From positions 834,201 to 898,200 of the forward strand of contig MOWL01000047.1 in NCBI GenBank assembly GCA_002110485.1: 64,000 bases of DNA, given 5' to 3'. The stretch comes from Emergomyces orientalis (taxonomy: Eukaryota > Ascomycota > Eurotiomycetes > Onygenales > Ajellomycetaceae). The position numbers and the translations under genes were made by a program. The notes below the pieces were generated by a model that saw only the letters and a program-made list of their open reading frames with translations, made no database searches and was not told where the DNA came from. Numbering within the stretch: the first letter of the stretch is position 1; every line of letters starts with the position of its first letter. Shown in pieces: positions 12,122 through 22,482 of this stretch.

Positions 12122-13705
12122 TTAAACCAGCGTAATGTAGTGCTGTGGTATTTTAAGCTCATTTATACCTGCTTTGCTTTCGTAGACCGACTCATCCGCC
12201 CAACATTTATGGTTTCCCATCGCCTTACACAAGTTATCAGTGGCCTCTGGGTTACTCCGAAAGGTTCCAATTCGTCTAAATCTTCCGCTGACACGTCCAG
12301 GAACGGCTTGAAGAATAAGGCCCCGAGTCTCTAGGTGCTGGGGGATACTAGTGGATTCAGCCCAGCTAAGTCCGCACAAAGGAAGACAATACCAATGGCA
12401 GCAATCTAACTCTGATGCTTCCGAGTCAAAGCTGAGCCTGAAGTTTGCGTTCTCCAAATTGAGAAGTGTTGGTTTAGTACCTTTATTAGTTTGGACGCCG
12501 ATCAGAGGTCCAGTGCAGATTTTTAACTTCCCTGAAGCAACTTCTCCATACGAATCATGGCCTGCCAGAGTCAGGTCTATATTAATAACTTGTGAAAATA
12601 GTGTTATTTTTCTTCTGGTGTCACCACTAATGGTAACCAATTCGTTAGGGACAACCCTGCAGTCGAGTGATGCCCATGACCACGATGGTAGACTGCCCAG
12701 GTGCTGCAGAGGACGTTTTCTGCCATAGACTTCCCACAAAAGCTGAGTTTCTAATTCTCGCCTCCATAGACCAGCGATATACTCATCTCCAGTGTGGCTA
12801 TGGAGCCATTTTGCGACTCCAGATATTGCAGGTAATTTGTCCTTCTGGAAAGTTAATCTGCGAGTCGAGTAATGACGTACAGCAGCTATCCATATTTTGC
12901 TCGGGTCACTGCTCTCCATAAATCCCACGTTGCTATTCTGAACGTAGTGAGGGAGTGCATCCTGATACATCTCGCATGCAGCATTTTTCTCTACACTCCC
13001 AGTATAATTGCAGTTTTGTGAAGTGCACTGTCCTTACAGAAAGGAACCGCTCCTGGAAGGCCCAACCACGTTTATTTAGTGGACAACCTTGCATGCAGTA
13101 CCCATAAATGGTGGGGTCCACACAGGTAAATGTCCCTGATGTCAAATCGTTCCGGTGTTGAATGTGGTAACGCTGTGTTCGTTGCAATTCAGGGCGGCTG
13201 CGGTTGAAAAAGCAGCCCATTCTCCCATCAGATGCCCCCGACGCCGCGATATTGAGGGCTGAGCCGCCATAAACATCACACATTTTGGATGCTTCCTGGT
13301 GCCAGTCTTCAGAATCATTCTGTATGATACAGAGCGAGTCGATCCAGAGATATTGACATCCCAAAGTTCTGGTAATACGTAATGCATCTTTGAATGTCTT
13401 GCACAAACTGCCCTCCGTTATGCCAATGGCAAACTCTTTGATTTTCTCTCGAGTCAATTTGACGAGGTCGACACTTCCCCAACAATGACTCAAGGTAAAG
13501 TATACTGGCCGCTCGGTCAAATTTTTAGTCTCTACCACTCTTAACTGTTTGTTATAAACAGATAAAAGACCTGTTGGCAAGACTGTAATATTGGCGAGGT
13601 TGGAATTGCATACTGAATGCTTACTGGAGCATGATTGGAGCCACTGCTTCATGAGGACGAATGCTGCACTCGAACCCGTGGATGACTCAACAGGTATTTC
13701 CAACA
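12122..13705 (-). pseudogene. HET-domain protein, exon 2 (frameshifted; split from exon 1 by a copia element)
   Basis: Reads LRVVETKNLTERPVYFTLSHCWG, then FKDALRITRTLGCQYLWIDSLCIIQND and GSALNIAASGASDGRMGCFF, and RGWAFQERFLSVRTVHF: the HET (heterokaryon incompatibility) domain. The C-terminal part (PSWSWASLD, etc.) lies in a second frame from 12970 down. The break is at a run of five T (12984-12988): with four, the conserved WECREN..CE stretch would run on in one frame. The gene's first exon is at 19389-19845, beyond the copia insertion. HET proteins trigger cell death on non-self fusion. This copy is doubly disrupted, unless the one-base change is a sequencing error. Confidence 0.75.
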
Positions 13706-13713
13706 CTACTCAG

Positions 13714-14042
13714 TATGAGAGATTTTTAAATGGTAGAATGTTCGCGTACGAATGAAAAAGTGAAGTTAAAAATTGAATTTTTTGGGCTCCCCTCCTCATA
13801 TCTACAGGTTTTCCACGGCTTTTTATAACCATGAATCTCTCGCTAGCTATATTACAAAATATGCCCATATAGGGGCATGTTACATACAATAATCAATAGT
13901 CTGTCATATACCAAATGAAATATCCAAATTAGGTGGAAACTAGGAGAAAAATAACGATAGTAGATGAAGTGGCGTATTTGGTGGAGATTTGAATGGTTCG
14001 ATGCATCCGTTTGGCGCTTGATTAATAATCAGGTGTTTGACA
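13714..14042 (-). repeat. copia 3' LTR
   Basis: 329 bp, the left LTR on this map (3' in element orientation). In element orientation it begins TGTCAAACACC and ends CTCTCATA, so the 3' end is TA rather than the usual CA. It differs from the other LTR by one G/A within the gcgtac(g/a)aatg stretch. Confidence 0.92.
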
Positions 14043-14056
14043 TACCCCCTCACCAA
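14043..14056 (-). other. copia polypurine tract
   Basis: In element orientation the bases GGTGAGGGGGTA directly precede the 3' LTR, as expected for the plus-strand primer. Position and composition are the only evidence. Confidence 0.6.
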
Positions 14057-14108
14057 ATGAGCCGCATATAAGCAGTAGTATAAGGAAAAATGAATGAATG
14101 GTGATTTT

Positions 14109-17100
14109 TTAGCGAATCTGAGCGCTAATATCAGTTAAATCAAGCATTTGTACGAATTCGGCGTGTTTTTGACCTCCAAGAGGCTTGGTCATTCCGTCGG
14201 CAATCATCGAATTGGTATCCACCCATTGGATAGCTAGTCGCCCGGCGGCTACTTGCTCACGGAGCCAGTGGTTATGGATGTCAACATGACGTAGCTTGGT
14301 TGCTAATTGAGGTGCTGCGGCGGTTAGGAGACGGATAGTCTGCCGATTATCATTATGAATGACGAGCTGGCACTGTGTATTCAAACCAAGCTGTTTGAAG
14401 ACTCGATCCCACCATATAGCCTCTTTTGCTGCAGTGGATAGAGCAAGAAGTTCAGATTCTGTAGAGGACGTGCTCACAGATCGTTGTTTGGATGACTTCC
14501 AATCAATCACTCCTCCAAATAAGGAGAATATCATGCCGTGGGTACTCCGGCGTGTAGTCGGGTCATCAGCGAATGCTGCATCCGCGTGGATGATGAAATC
14601 TGGGGTAGACGAGTTAGGCGCGGGAGCTGCGTATTCAATCGCCAGATGGCGCGTTTGATTAGCGAATGCAATTTCTCGGTCAATTAGATCACGGTGTTGA
14701 GGGCCCGGATTCTTCATAAAATCAGCTAGGGCGCTAGCGGCGTATGCGAGATCCGGCCTCGTTCCGACAGCAGGGTAGATTAGTGATCCCATTCGGCATT
14801 GGTAGGCGTGGATCTCTTGTGGGGATGCCACACCATCGTATGGGCGTAGGTCTTCCTTAGGCAATGGCATTTGATAGCGAGTTAGACGTTCTAGGTTAAA
14901 TTTAACGGCTATTTTAGTCATATAGCTGTCCTGGCATAACCAGAGCTTGTGTTCGTGGCGGTCTCGAAGGATACGAATCCCGAGGAACCAGTTCAAATTT
15001 CCCATATCTCGTAGGTTGTACGCGGATGTGAGATTTTGTTTGAAATGTTCAAACTCTGCACGGTGATCTCTATGATACAGAACCACAATATCATCAACAT
15101 AGAAGAACACTGTAAGCTTTTCACTAGTGTAGAGACATGGCTCCTCACTAATTGAATGTAAACCTAGCTTTCGAAGCTGGGATCCGAGCTCGTTATTCCA
15201 TAAAAGAGGGGACTCAGGTAATCCGTATAGAGCTCTCTTTAGAAGAAGATATCGGCCAGGGCAGCTATATCCTTGAGCTGGCATGACATAAACAGTGTGC
15301 TTGATTCGGGCGTTTAAGAAGGCGTTAACGGCGTCAAATTGATGTGCTTCAAAATCAAATGCCGCAGTGATTGCCATGAGAACACGGAAGACTTTCATTG
15401 CTAAAGTGGATGAATAGGTCTCTGATACTTCATTATATGAGAGATCACCTCTGACAACTAATCTTGCTTTGAATTTGACTAGATAACCATCTGTATCAAA
15501 TTTGTAGGTGTATATCCATATCATGGGTAGGGCTTGGACTTCGGATTGAGAAGGGATTTCAACCTCCTGCCAGCATTGACATGCTTCAAGAGCTTTATAC
15601 TCAAGGTCCGCGGCTATTCGCCATTCTCTGGCGTAGGGGTGTTTCATAGCCGCGTTCCAACCACGTGGTGGCGGGGGCAGCGTATCCCTATGGATCTTAG
15701 GCAGGTCTGGAGGTTTCAATGATGTGGGTTCGGTTGATATGCCGTTCGCGAACGCAGTGTAAAAAGCAGTATATGACTCTGCGCTTGTGGCATATGCAAA
15801 GGCTCGGTCCTTGTTCGGCTTCCGTTTTCTTTTATCACTGACTATGTTAGAAGGTGAGATTTGACTGTGTATTTCGCGTCTTGGAGCATTTTGAATGGTA
15901 AGATTCTGTAGTGAGCTATCAAGTGATTCCATTAATTGGTTTGGTGGATCATCAATCGCGGGGAATCCACTAGTTGGAGTTTCCATGATCTCGGACGAGA
16001 TCTCGGCTTCGGGAAAGCTGCCAGGTGTTGGCATATCATGGCCATTCGGGCTAATTATAGGCACACTAGGCGGCGGAGGTGTTGGCTCCGGCGTGAGAGG
16101 CTCTTCGGGCGTTGAATCCTCCGTGGGCGGATCGGCAGATTTTGCTGTGGGTGGCCCGTGCTCTGAAACCCCTGCGGGTTTTTGAACCGCTGGTGTCATA
16201 TAGGATAGTGAATCCTCGATTTCTCCAACCTTTTCCTCATCCGTTTCGTTAGCTATCCTGAGCTGAATCCCATTAGTAGTGGGTATAATAGACTCTAGTA
16301 CATCCTCATCCGGCAGATTTAGAGGGTCAAAGAAGGTATTTTCATCAAATAGAACATCACGAGATTCAACAATCTCATTTGACTGTGGGAGCCAGATTCG
16401 GAAAATGTTAGTTGAAGAGTAGCCAATTAAGAATCCAATCTTAGCTCTCGCGGCAAGCTTCAACATTTTTGGCATCTTTTTATTTAGTACATATGCCTTG
16501 CACCCATATGCCCGTAGATGTGAGAGTTCTGAACTTTTAATGATATCAGCATCTTGCGTATATTCAACTAGGACTCGGTTCGGGGACTTCCAGTTTAATG
16601 CCCGTGTGGGCGTTCGATTTAGTAGGTATGCCGCTGCCTCAGCAATCTCGGGCCAGAGGTTATGTGGGAATCTAGCTGCTATTCGCAATGTTCGTGTGGC
16701 TTTAATAATCATACCCCCTGAGCGTTCTGCGAGCCCGTTCTGCTCTGGCGTATAGGGTGCTGAACGCTCTACAAGGATTCCTTCATCACGGACCCATTGC
16801 TCAAACATGGAGGATAGAGATTTTTCCCCATCTGTGTGAAGTTTGAGAACATCTATACCCATCTGTTTCTTGATTATAAGAATAGTATTCTTTATAAATT
16901 CAAAGGATTCAGATTTCTTTTTCATGCATCCAATTCTATGAAGGTGGGTGTACGGATCGTAGAGATGTGCAATATATTTGAGACCATTGTAGGATTCCTC
17001 AATGTGGATTATATCAAAATGTAGGATTTCGAATGGGCGGCTCCCGCGGCTCATCGGTCTTCGGGACACAATGCTATGCATCTTGCCGAGCCCGCAGGCT

Positions 17101-18800
17101 TCACAGTCTGCCGTTTTCGGCCCGTTAGTGAGCTTGGTTCCAGTGATCTCTATCGGGAGGTGTTCAAGAACTTCCGGGCCAGCGTGTGCCAGGCGTGTAT
17201 GCCATAGGTTAGTAGTGGCTGGGATCGGTGGCCTGGGTAGTGCAGATCGTACTGCGAATGCTGTGTCTTTGATATTCAGACTATTCTTGATAATAGGGTT
17301 ATACTCGAGGACGTATTTCTCATGGACATAGGTTAAATTGAATTTAGCAACCCGTTCACTGTTGACTATAGTAAGATTGAGTTCATCAATCCCTAGACCT
17401 TTCTTTTTGAAGAAAGGGGAGGCAGCGATATTTGTATGAAAGTTAGGGATGTATGCCACATTAAGTAGAAGTATGCGTTTTACCCCCTTAGATGAATTGA
17501 CATTGATCCATACATTGCCTGTGCCCTGTATAGCCACCTTTGTGTTGCCTGCATATAGAAATGATTCCTTGACCTCTTCGAAGTTCTCAAAACGGCTCAA
17601 ATTGTTGCACACATGTTTATTAGCCCCAGTATCGTATATGAAGCTATTTTGTAGTGGATACTGATAGCTTCCACCATGTTCCATTGTAAAAGCAGTTGTT
17701 GCAAGAGCAGTATGCTCCTCTGATTCTGAATCATTCTCTGAGGTTTCAAATGCTGCTGCTACAGCAGAGGGTTGATCTCTGCTTGCTTTAGCAAGCACAT
17801 TCTTCACTACTCTTTTTGTATGAGGGTTTTTTAACAATTGCTTCACCTTTGCCGCGGTCTCAGGGTTCGGTGTCCACCCAGCTGGGTGTTTATCAGGGTT
17901 CAAATACCAACATTCAGTGAATCGGTGACGTATTCCGCATATGCAGGGACGGCTTATCGATGATTGATCTGAGGGTTTGGCGGGTGTAGTGGCTTTTTCA
18001 GCAGAATTCTCGGAGGCATTCTCAGAGGCAGCATTAGTCGTACGATCTTGATATGCCGCGAATATAGCATTCTGCTTAGTTGACTTTGATCTATCTTCTA
18101 CTACTCGCGTTCTGCAGTGAGATCTAAAGAGATTGATCATTTCGCGGATTGAGAATGGATTCTTGCCGGTGATTAGAGTATTCTCCAGCTCCTGGCGGCG
18201 GAAATCGGTGAATTCTGGGTGAACCGCCTGCGCAGCGTTTAAGAATCTATATAGGTTGCCACGTTCACTAGTGAACCCATCAACCTTATATTGAAGGACT
18301 AGATTGAGGCAGTTCTCCCATTCCAGTAGCCAATCAGATGGTGTTCTTTTTCGTACTTCTGAAGGCTTTGATAGCTTCAAAAATCGGTTCGTAAGCTCTA
18401 CTTCTCGCTGGCGAGTAGTAGGAGCAATGTAATCTTTCAATTCCTTCAAGATTTTCCGTGGATTTACTTCTTCGGACAAGAAGAGTCGGATATTCGGGTC
18501 TATACTGCTCATTATATGGGTGTACAATTCCCTTGCACTTTTGAGATAGACATTATACTCAGCAACATGTTCTTTATGTAGAAACAGATGTGATTGACTG
18601 GCATGTGCCATCTCAGGTGTGTCATATCCTTCTGGCACCTCATAGCGAGGAGGCTTTGAAGGGGGAGGAATCTCTTCAGTGTCGAGATCAATATATTCAT
18701 TAAAACCAAGAGCATATGCTTTGGCTTGAACTCCATCATACCATAGGTCCCAATCCTTCTCGGATGCGAGGATGATCTCCTTATTGGCCATAGTAGTCAT
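14109..18800 (-). CDS. copia Gag-Pol polyprotein
   Basis: A single 1,563-codon frame. Gag occupies about residues 1-280, with a Cys/His zinc-knuckle-like motif (CICGIRHRFTECW, about 286-298). The aspartic protease active site is YDTGA (Asp390). The integrase has the His/Cys zinc motif (LWHTRLAH, His534/His539; CEACG, Cys566/Cys569) and catalytic Asp596 (HFDIIH), Asp657 (HTDGEK) and Glu692 (NGLAERSGG). A Pro/Glu-rich linker (about 880-1030) precedes RT (KFKARLVVRGD, FDAVNAFLNA, FFYVDDIVVL). RNase H follows (HADAAFADD, TSSTESELLALSTAAKEA, WVDTNSMIADGMTKPL). Order PR-INT-RT-RH is diagnostic of copia. No stop or frameshift is present. Confidence 0.96.
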   Translation of the reverse strand: MTTMANKEIILASEKDWDLWYDGVQAKAYALGFNEYIDLDTEEIPPPSKPPRYEVPEGYDTPEMAHASQSHLFLHKEHVAEYNVYLKSARELYTHIMSSIDPNIRLFLSEEVNPRKILKELKDYIAPTTRQREVELTNRFLKLSKPSEVRKRTPSDWLLEWENCLNLVLQYKVDGFTSERGNLYRFLNAAQAVHPEFTDFRRQELENTLITGKNPFSIREMINLFRSHCRTRVVEDRSKSTKQNAIFAAYQDRTTNAASENASENSAEKATTPAKPSDQSSISRPCICGIRHRFTECWYLNPDKHPAGWTPNPETAAKVKQLLKNPHTKRVVKNVLAKASRDQPSAVAAAFETSENDSESEEHTALATTAFTMEHGGSYQYPLQNSFIYDTGANKHVCNNLSRFENFEEVKESFLYAGNTKVAIQGTGNVWINVNSSKGVKRILLLNVAYIPNFHTNIAASPFFKKKGLGIDELNLTIVNSERVAKFNLTYVHEKYVLEYNPIIKNSLNIKDTAFAVRSALPRPPIPATTNLWHTRLAHAGPEVLEHLPIEITGTKLTNGPKTADCEACGLGKMHSIVSRRPMSRGSRPFEILHFDIIHIEESYNGLKYIAHLYDPYTHLHRIGCMKKKSESFEFIKNTILIIKKQMGIDVLKLHTDGEKSLSSMFEQWVRDEGILVERSAPYTPEQNGLAERSGGMIIKATRTLRIAARFPHNLWPEIAEAAAYLLNRTPTRALNWKSPNRVLVEYTQDADIIKSSELSHLRAYGCKAYVLNKKMPKMLKLAARAKIGFLIGYSSTNIFRIWLPQSNEIVESRDVLFDENTFFDPLNLPDEDVLESIIPTTNGIQLRIANETDEEKVGEIEDSLSYMTPAVQKPAGVSEHGPPTAKSADPPTEDSTPEEPLTPEPTPPPPSVPIISPNGHDMPTPGSFPEAEISSEIMETPTSGFPAIDDPPNQLMESLDSSLQNLTIQNAPRREIHSQISPSNIVSDKRKRKPNKDRAFAYATSAESYTAFYTAFANGISTEPTSLKPPDLPKIHRDTLPPPPRGWNAAMKHPYAREWRIAADLEYKALEACQCWQEVEIPSQSEVQALPMIWIYTYKFDTDGYLVKFKARLVVRGDLSYNEVSETYSSTLAMKVFRVLMAITAAFDFEAHQFDAVNAFLNARIKHTVYVMPAQGYSCPGRYLLLKRALYGLPESPLLWNNELGSQLRKLGLHSISEEPCLYTSEKLTVFFYVDDIVVLYHRDHRAEFEHFKQNLTSAYNLRDMGNLNWFLGIRILRDRHEHKLWLCQDSYMTKIAVKFNLERLTRYQMPLPKEDLRPYDGVASPQEIHAYQCRMGSLIYPAVGTRPDLAYAASALADFMKNPGPQHRDLIDREIAFANQTRHLAIEYAAPAPNSSTPDFIIHADAAFADDPTTRRSTHGMIFSLFGGVIDWKSSKQRSVSTSSTESELLALSTAAKEAIWWDRVFKQLGLNTQCQLVIHNDNRQTIRLLTAAAPQLATKLRHVDIHNHWLREQVAAGRLAIQWVDTNSMIADGMTKPLGGQKHAEFVQMLDLTDISAQIR

Positions 18801-18984
18801 CGTGTGTTCGATGAGTGTGTAGTAGGCGTTTATATAGAAGCGTAGTAAGGTTGGTCTGTAGAGTAGTGGTAGTCTGTTTGAGAGTTTTAACCGCAGATTT
18901 TTCTTCGGCGAAGTTGATTCGAATGTATTCAGAAAATCTCATATAAAAATAGGAATGTATTCCTAATTGTATTTGAATTGGGTT

Positions 18985-19013
18985 GGCGCAGTAGTTGCAC
19001 CCGGGCTCATAAC
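18985..19013 (-). other. copia primer binding site, complementary to a 5' half of initiator tRNA-Met
   Basis: Immediately inside the 5' LTR. On the + strand the bases read like tRNA: ggcgcag (the D-arm / A-box region) and, against the LTR, gggctcataac, which is the anticodon arm of initiator tRNA-Met with its CAT anticodon. The element's minus strand is therefore complementary to an internal tRNA fragment, not to a tRNA 3' CCA end. Drosophila copia and yeast Ty5 are known to use such half-tRNA primers. Confidence 0.7.
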
Positions 19014-19342
19014 TATGAGAGATTTTTAAATGGTAGAATGTTCGCGTACAAATGAAAAAGTGAAGTTAAAAATTGAATTTTTTGGGCTCCCCTCCTCATA
19101 TCTACAGGTTTTCCACGGCTTTTTATAACCATGAATCTCTCGCTAGCTATATTACAAAATATGCCCATATAGGGGCATGTTACATACAATAATCAATAGT
19201 CTGTCATATACCAAATGAAATATCCAAATTAGGTGGAAACTAGGAGAAAAATAACGATAGTAGATGAAGTGGCGTATTTGGTGGAGATTTGAATGGTTCG
19301 ATGCATCCGTTTGGCGCTTGATTAATAATCAGGTGTTTGACA
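19014..19342 (-). repeat. copia 5' LTR
   Basis: 329 bp, the right LTR on this map. Ends and length match the other LTR. The promoter for the genomic RNA should lie within it; I did not identify a specific TATA element. Confidence 0.92.
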
Positions 19343-19388
19343 CTCAGAAACTAGATCAACTATAAAGTTCAGCATAGTATCTGGATAC

Positions 19389-19845
19389 TCTTTCCAGGAG
19401 GCAAAAGCTTACATGGGGGAGTCGAATGGTTTAAATGTAGCTCCATGTTTAGCTCCCAGTGAACCGCGCTCTTAATGGAAGGAAGTTCGGGAATGCTGGC
19501 TCGAAGGTCTAGGTATATAGAAATGCAACAGAAAGGTGGGCCGTTAAATGGGGACATTTTGCTTTCACCGACCCCAAGCTCGGTCGCATGAACATCAATG
19601 CGCATAGGGTAGTGATGCTCGAGGTGTTCGTCTTCTCTGGCTTCCTGGACCTTCATCTCAAGTTGTCTGAGCAATAATATACACAGAGGGCATCCATTAT
19701 GGGCAGCTAACTCCCAGGCTGCAAGCGTTTTGTGATAATCCTTCTTACGCAAAAAATCCGGGTCATACAATGTTTTTTTTGGGATGAAGTTCCCTAGTGA
19801 TTCTCTAAAGAGGTCCTGACATATTTCACAAAGTCTTGAATCCAT
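19389..19845 (-). pseudogene. HET-domain protein, exon 1
   Basis: Begins MDSRLCEICQDLF (an upstream in-frame ATG at 19929 is the alternative) and includes LAAWELAAHNGCPLCILLL. This is the N-terminal Cys-rich region that precedes HET domains. The exon would end at 19389 before GTATCC. The intron would run to the TAG just before 13705, about 49 nt in the empty site, and joins in phase to exon 2 (K-MLEIPVESS). The copia element interrupts this intron three bases before the acceptor TAG, with the CTCAG duplication on either side. Confidence 0.7.
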
Positions 19846-20540
19846 ACTAAGAGGAAAAATATTGATTCTAGTAAACAGTGGAAGATTGTGAGATTGTGAA
19901 GAATATGTTCCTGTTAGCTTCAAAATCAAATAAATGAGTTTAATGATATCAGCCGCGAGGGATTAAATAACTAGTTAATTACGCGGCCTTGTCAGATCAT
20001 GTGCGACAGGTTATCAATGAATGATACATTTGCATGATGCTTTTACATGATTTTATAAAAGCATATTGTACAGTAATGAAATGTCTCTCAGAGCTGAAAA
20101 TCAGATCAGAAGTTTCTATTAATATCTCTGTTTTTCTCTTCTTTCAAATGTAATTGAGATCTTGATTATAATATTAGAGAAATGAGATCTTGTATCTCAT
20201 TTTTGGCAGCTCAATGAGTCACATGACTCAGTTTAACAAAGAGAGTGTGAGTGTGTTTGTATCAGATTTTTTTGTATGCTTCCCCTTTTCTAGCTATGAA
20301 TAATTATAATATATATGTCTCTTTTGCTATGTGCGAGCCAAGAAACTAAGAATAAGTGAAAGAGTGGAATTCACTGATCTACGGGCCCGTTGTGGTTTTG
20401 GCGGGCATATATTGTTCTGTTTCGTCGGCACAACGTACGCCCGGCACCAGGCCTACAAGGGCGCCGTACTATACGATTAGTGTACGACGGCGCCTCGCGT
20501 ACGACTAGCGTACACGTAGCGCCACCCCCTATTCTATTTT
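19846..20540. other. Upstream region of HET gene plus GC-rich GTAC-repeat patch
   Basis: 19846-20370 is AT-rich and probably held the HET promoter. At 20380-20530 the composition switches to GC-rich, with GTAC recurring about six times (cgtacg, gtgtacgac, gcgtacgac, gcgtacac). The patch looks foreign to its surroundings, possibly a remnant of a DNA transposon end, but no coding content is visible. Confidence 0.35.
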
Positions 20541-20783
20541 CTAGCTACTATATAGAGACAGGGCCGCCGCCATCTTGTATGCGCAGAGGTCAATGAACCT
20601 TTGAACTACATCTGGTGGCATGTCTAAAACAGCAGTTGCATAGACAGCTGCAGGCGTGATATTCTGTCTACAACACAATTCATAGTTATCTTGCCAGAGT
20701 GGTCCTACCATACACTTCAAAGAAGTAGCATGGGGAGATACAAGTAGCAGTGTAAGTGAATGAACTCTAATTGCTGATTGCAT
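20541..20783 (-). CDS. Hypothetical ORF fragment
   Basis: 80 codons containing LWQDNYELCCRQNITPAAVY and DMPPDVVQRFIDLCAYKMAA, which look like real protein rather than random frame. I cannot name the family. It has no partner exon that I can see and may be the stranded end of a gene cut by the LINE cluster to its right. Confidence 0.3.
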   Translation of the reverse strand: MQSAIRVHSLTLLLVSPHATSLKCMVGPLWQDNYELCCRQNITPAAVYATAVLDMPPDVVQRFIDLCAYKMAAALSLYSS

Positions 20784-20885
20784 TCAAGAATTAATCTGTA
20801 AGAGAAATAAAGATACAGAACAATACATTTTTATATAAAATTAAATATAAAAATCTCTTTAAAGTAGATAAAAAAGAGTGAGAGA

Positions 20886-21245
20886 GATTATTATTATTAT
20901 TATTCTTTCATTATAGATATATGCAGTCAGAGACTATGATATCTATCTGAGACTCAAAAAGTCTCAGAATTTTTCTAACTTTAAAACTAATTAATATACA
21001 TTTTTTCTTCAAATAAATAGCACTTGCAATACTTGAATTCCAGCTCAGAATAGTCAGCAAATTGATTTTTTATTTTTTTTATATTTTTTTTATAAATATT
21101 TTTAAAGATTATTTATATTCTCTTTTTTCATATAATTTTCAAGTGATTACAAAGAAAATAAATTAATGATTGACAAAATAACTCATGACATGAATACAAA
21201 GGAAATAAAAGACAGACTCTAACACAGTATAAAAGAAATAGTGAG
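20886..21245 (-). mobile_element. LINE1 3'-UTR fragment (copy E)
   Basis: Carries the family's 3' end on the minus strand: a (TTA)n tail, the conserved segment around atatgcagtcagagactatg, a T-rich tract, and the stretch tgacatgaatacaaaggaaa. It stops where the next LINE1 piece begins in the opposite orientation. No coding sequence remains. Confidence 0.8.
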
Positions 21246-22153
21246 ATATCAAAGCTCTTCAAGAAAAATACATTATTCAAAAACTGATTTCTTCAAATCA
21301 GCTCAATTTTTCGAAAATAAGAATTAAAAGACAGTCATTTGAAAGTTCTTGATTGAGAAAGCAATCTATTCAAATTTTATTAAAATTGAGCACAATCTGG
21401 CAAAGTTATTGAGAAAAACATGATTGCAAGTCTCAGTAAGAAAGAAAATCACATTTTGTCACATAACTTCATCAATTCTGACTCAATCTACATGGAAATT
21501 AGATAGAAGCTAGATCAAACTGAATATAACAATCTACTTAATTTTGAATTCATTCTGATCATCTCTTTCTAAACAATTCATTGTCAAAATCTGTGTGAAA
21601 ACTCTGATTGATTTTCATGTTTCTCTGCATCAGTGTCAAGTCTTTTCCCTGTACCGCCCTACCTCACCCAGCAGAAAAGTGACAAAAAAATACCTCAGCA
21701 CAGATCACATGTGACCTACTCTTTAATCAGAAATTCCCCGAAACCTACCCTCTCTACAAAATCAAACGAGAAAAAGTGGAAATATCAGTGTTTAAAAAAT
21801 AGCTTAATCTCTGCAAGTAAATATATATATATACTTGTATATATATATATTATTATATAAGAAAATAGTACAGATTCAGTCTGTTGATTCTTCATTTGCA
21901 TACTCATCTGTGTGACTTAATAAATTACATTTATTAAGAGCTATCTAGTAAAATATATAAAATTAATTTGAATAGAAAAGAAAATCTATTCAGTATTAAT
22001 TTATATTGATATTTCAGGAATACAATCTTGATTTGAGATGAGGCCTATTTCAGACAGAAATTTTGAGAAGCTTTTTGAATGAAAAAAGATAAAATTTGTA
22101 AGAGTTAGAGTGTTTTTCTTGATTTAACTCTGAGTAAATAAATCAAGAAAATC

Positions 22154-22437
22154 TTGCATAAATTCACATTTCTTTACACTATAAAAACAGCTAAAACTTC
22201 ATGCTGGAATACTTTTCTTGAAAATGCAAAAGAAAAAGAGATTTTTAAAGCATTTAATTATACAAAATCAAGAAAAGTAGCTAAATTACCTATTTTAGAA
22301 TATAACTCTCAGAATAGAGAGATTAAAGCTCATTCCTTTGAAGAAAAATGCCAGGCATTGTTAAGAATGTTATTTCAAAAACCACCAGTATCTCAAAATG
22401 AAAACTCTATGTCAATAGATGATTATACTGAACAAGA
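22154..22437 (+). pseudogene. LINE1 ORF2 remnant (linker before RT), older variant
   Basis: Reads KTAKTSCWNTFLENAKEKEI, KLPILEYNSQN, SFEEKCQALLRMLFQKPP, ending SMSIDDYTEQ. It is homologous to the pre-RT linker of copy B but about 25-30% different. Its last residues DDYTE match the first residues of copy C (31106-33111), not copy B, which has CEYIE there. Confidence 0.75.
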
Positions 22438-22482
22438 TTATCATATCTAGGCTCAATCACTGATTTATTATATAATGATCAA

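Larger units (their letters stand above)
13714..19342 (-). mobile_element. Complete Ty1/copia LTR retrotransposon
   Basis: 5,629 bp, bounded by two 329-bp LTRs that I find to differ at a single base, with a perfect 5-bp target duplication CTCAG (13709-13713 and 19343-19347). It contains one uninterrupted gag-pol frame, a primer binding site and a polypurine tract, so it looks recent and potentially active. It lies in the first intron of a HET-domain gene, in the same orientation as that gene. Confidence 0.95.

Noticed and set aside
20880..20910. CRISPR-like or microsatellite function of the TTA repeats
   Set aside because: The TTA/TAA runs are simply the 3' tails of the LINE copies, as shown by the conserved 3' UTR next to each run.
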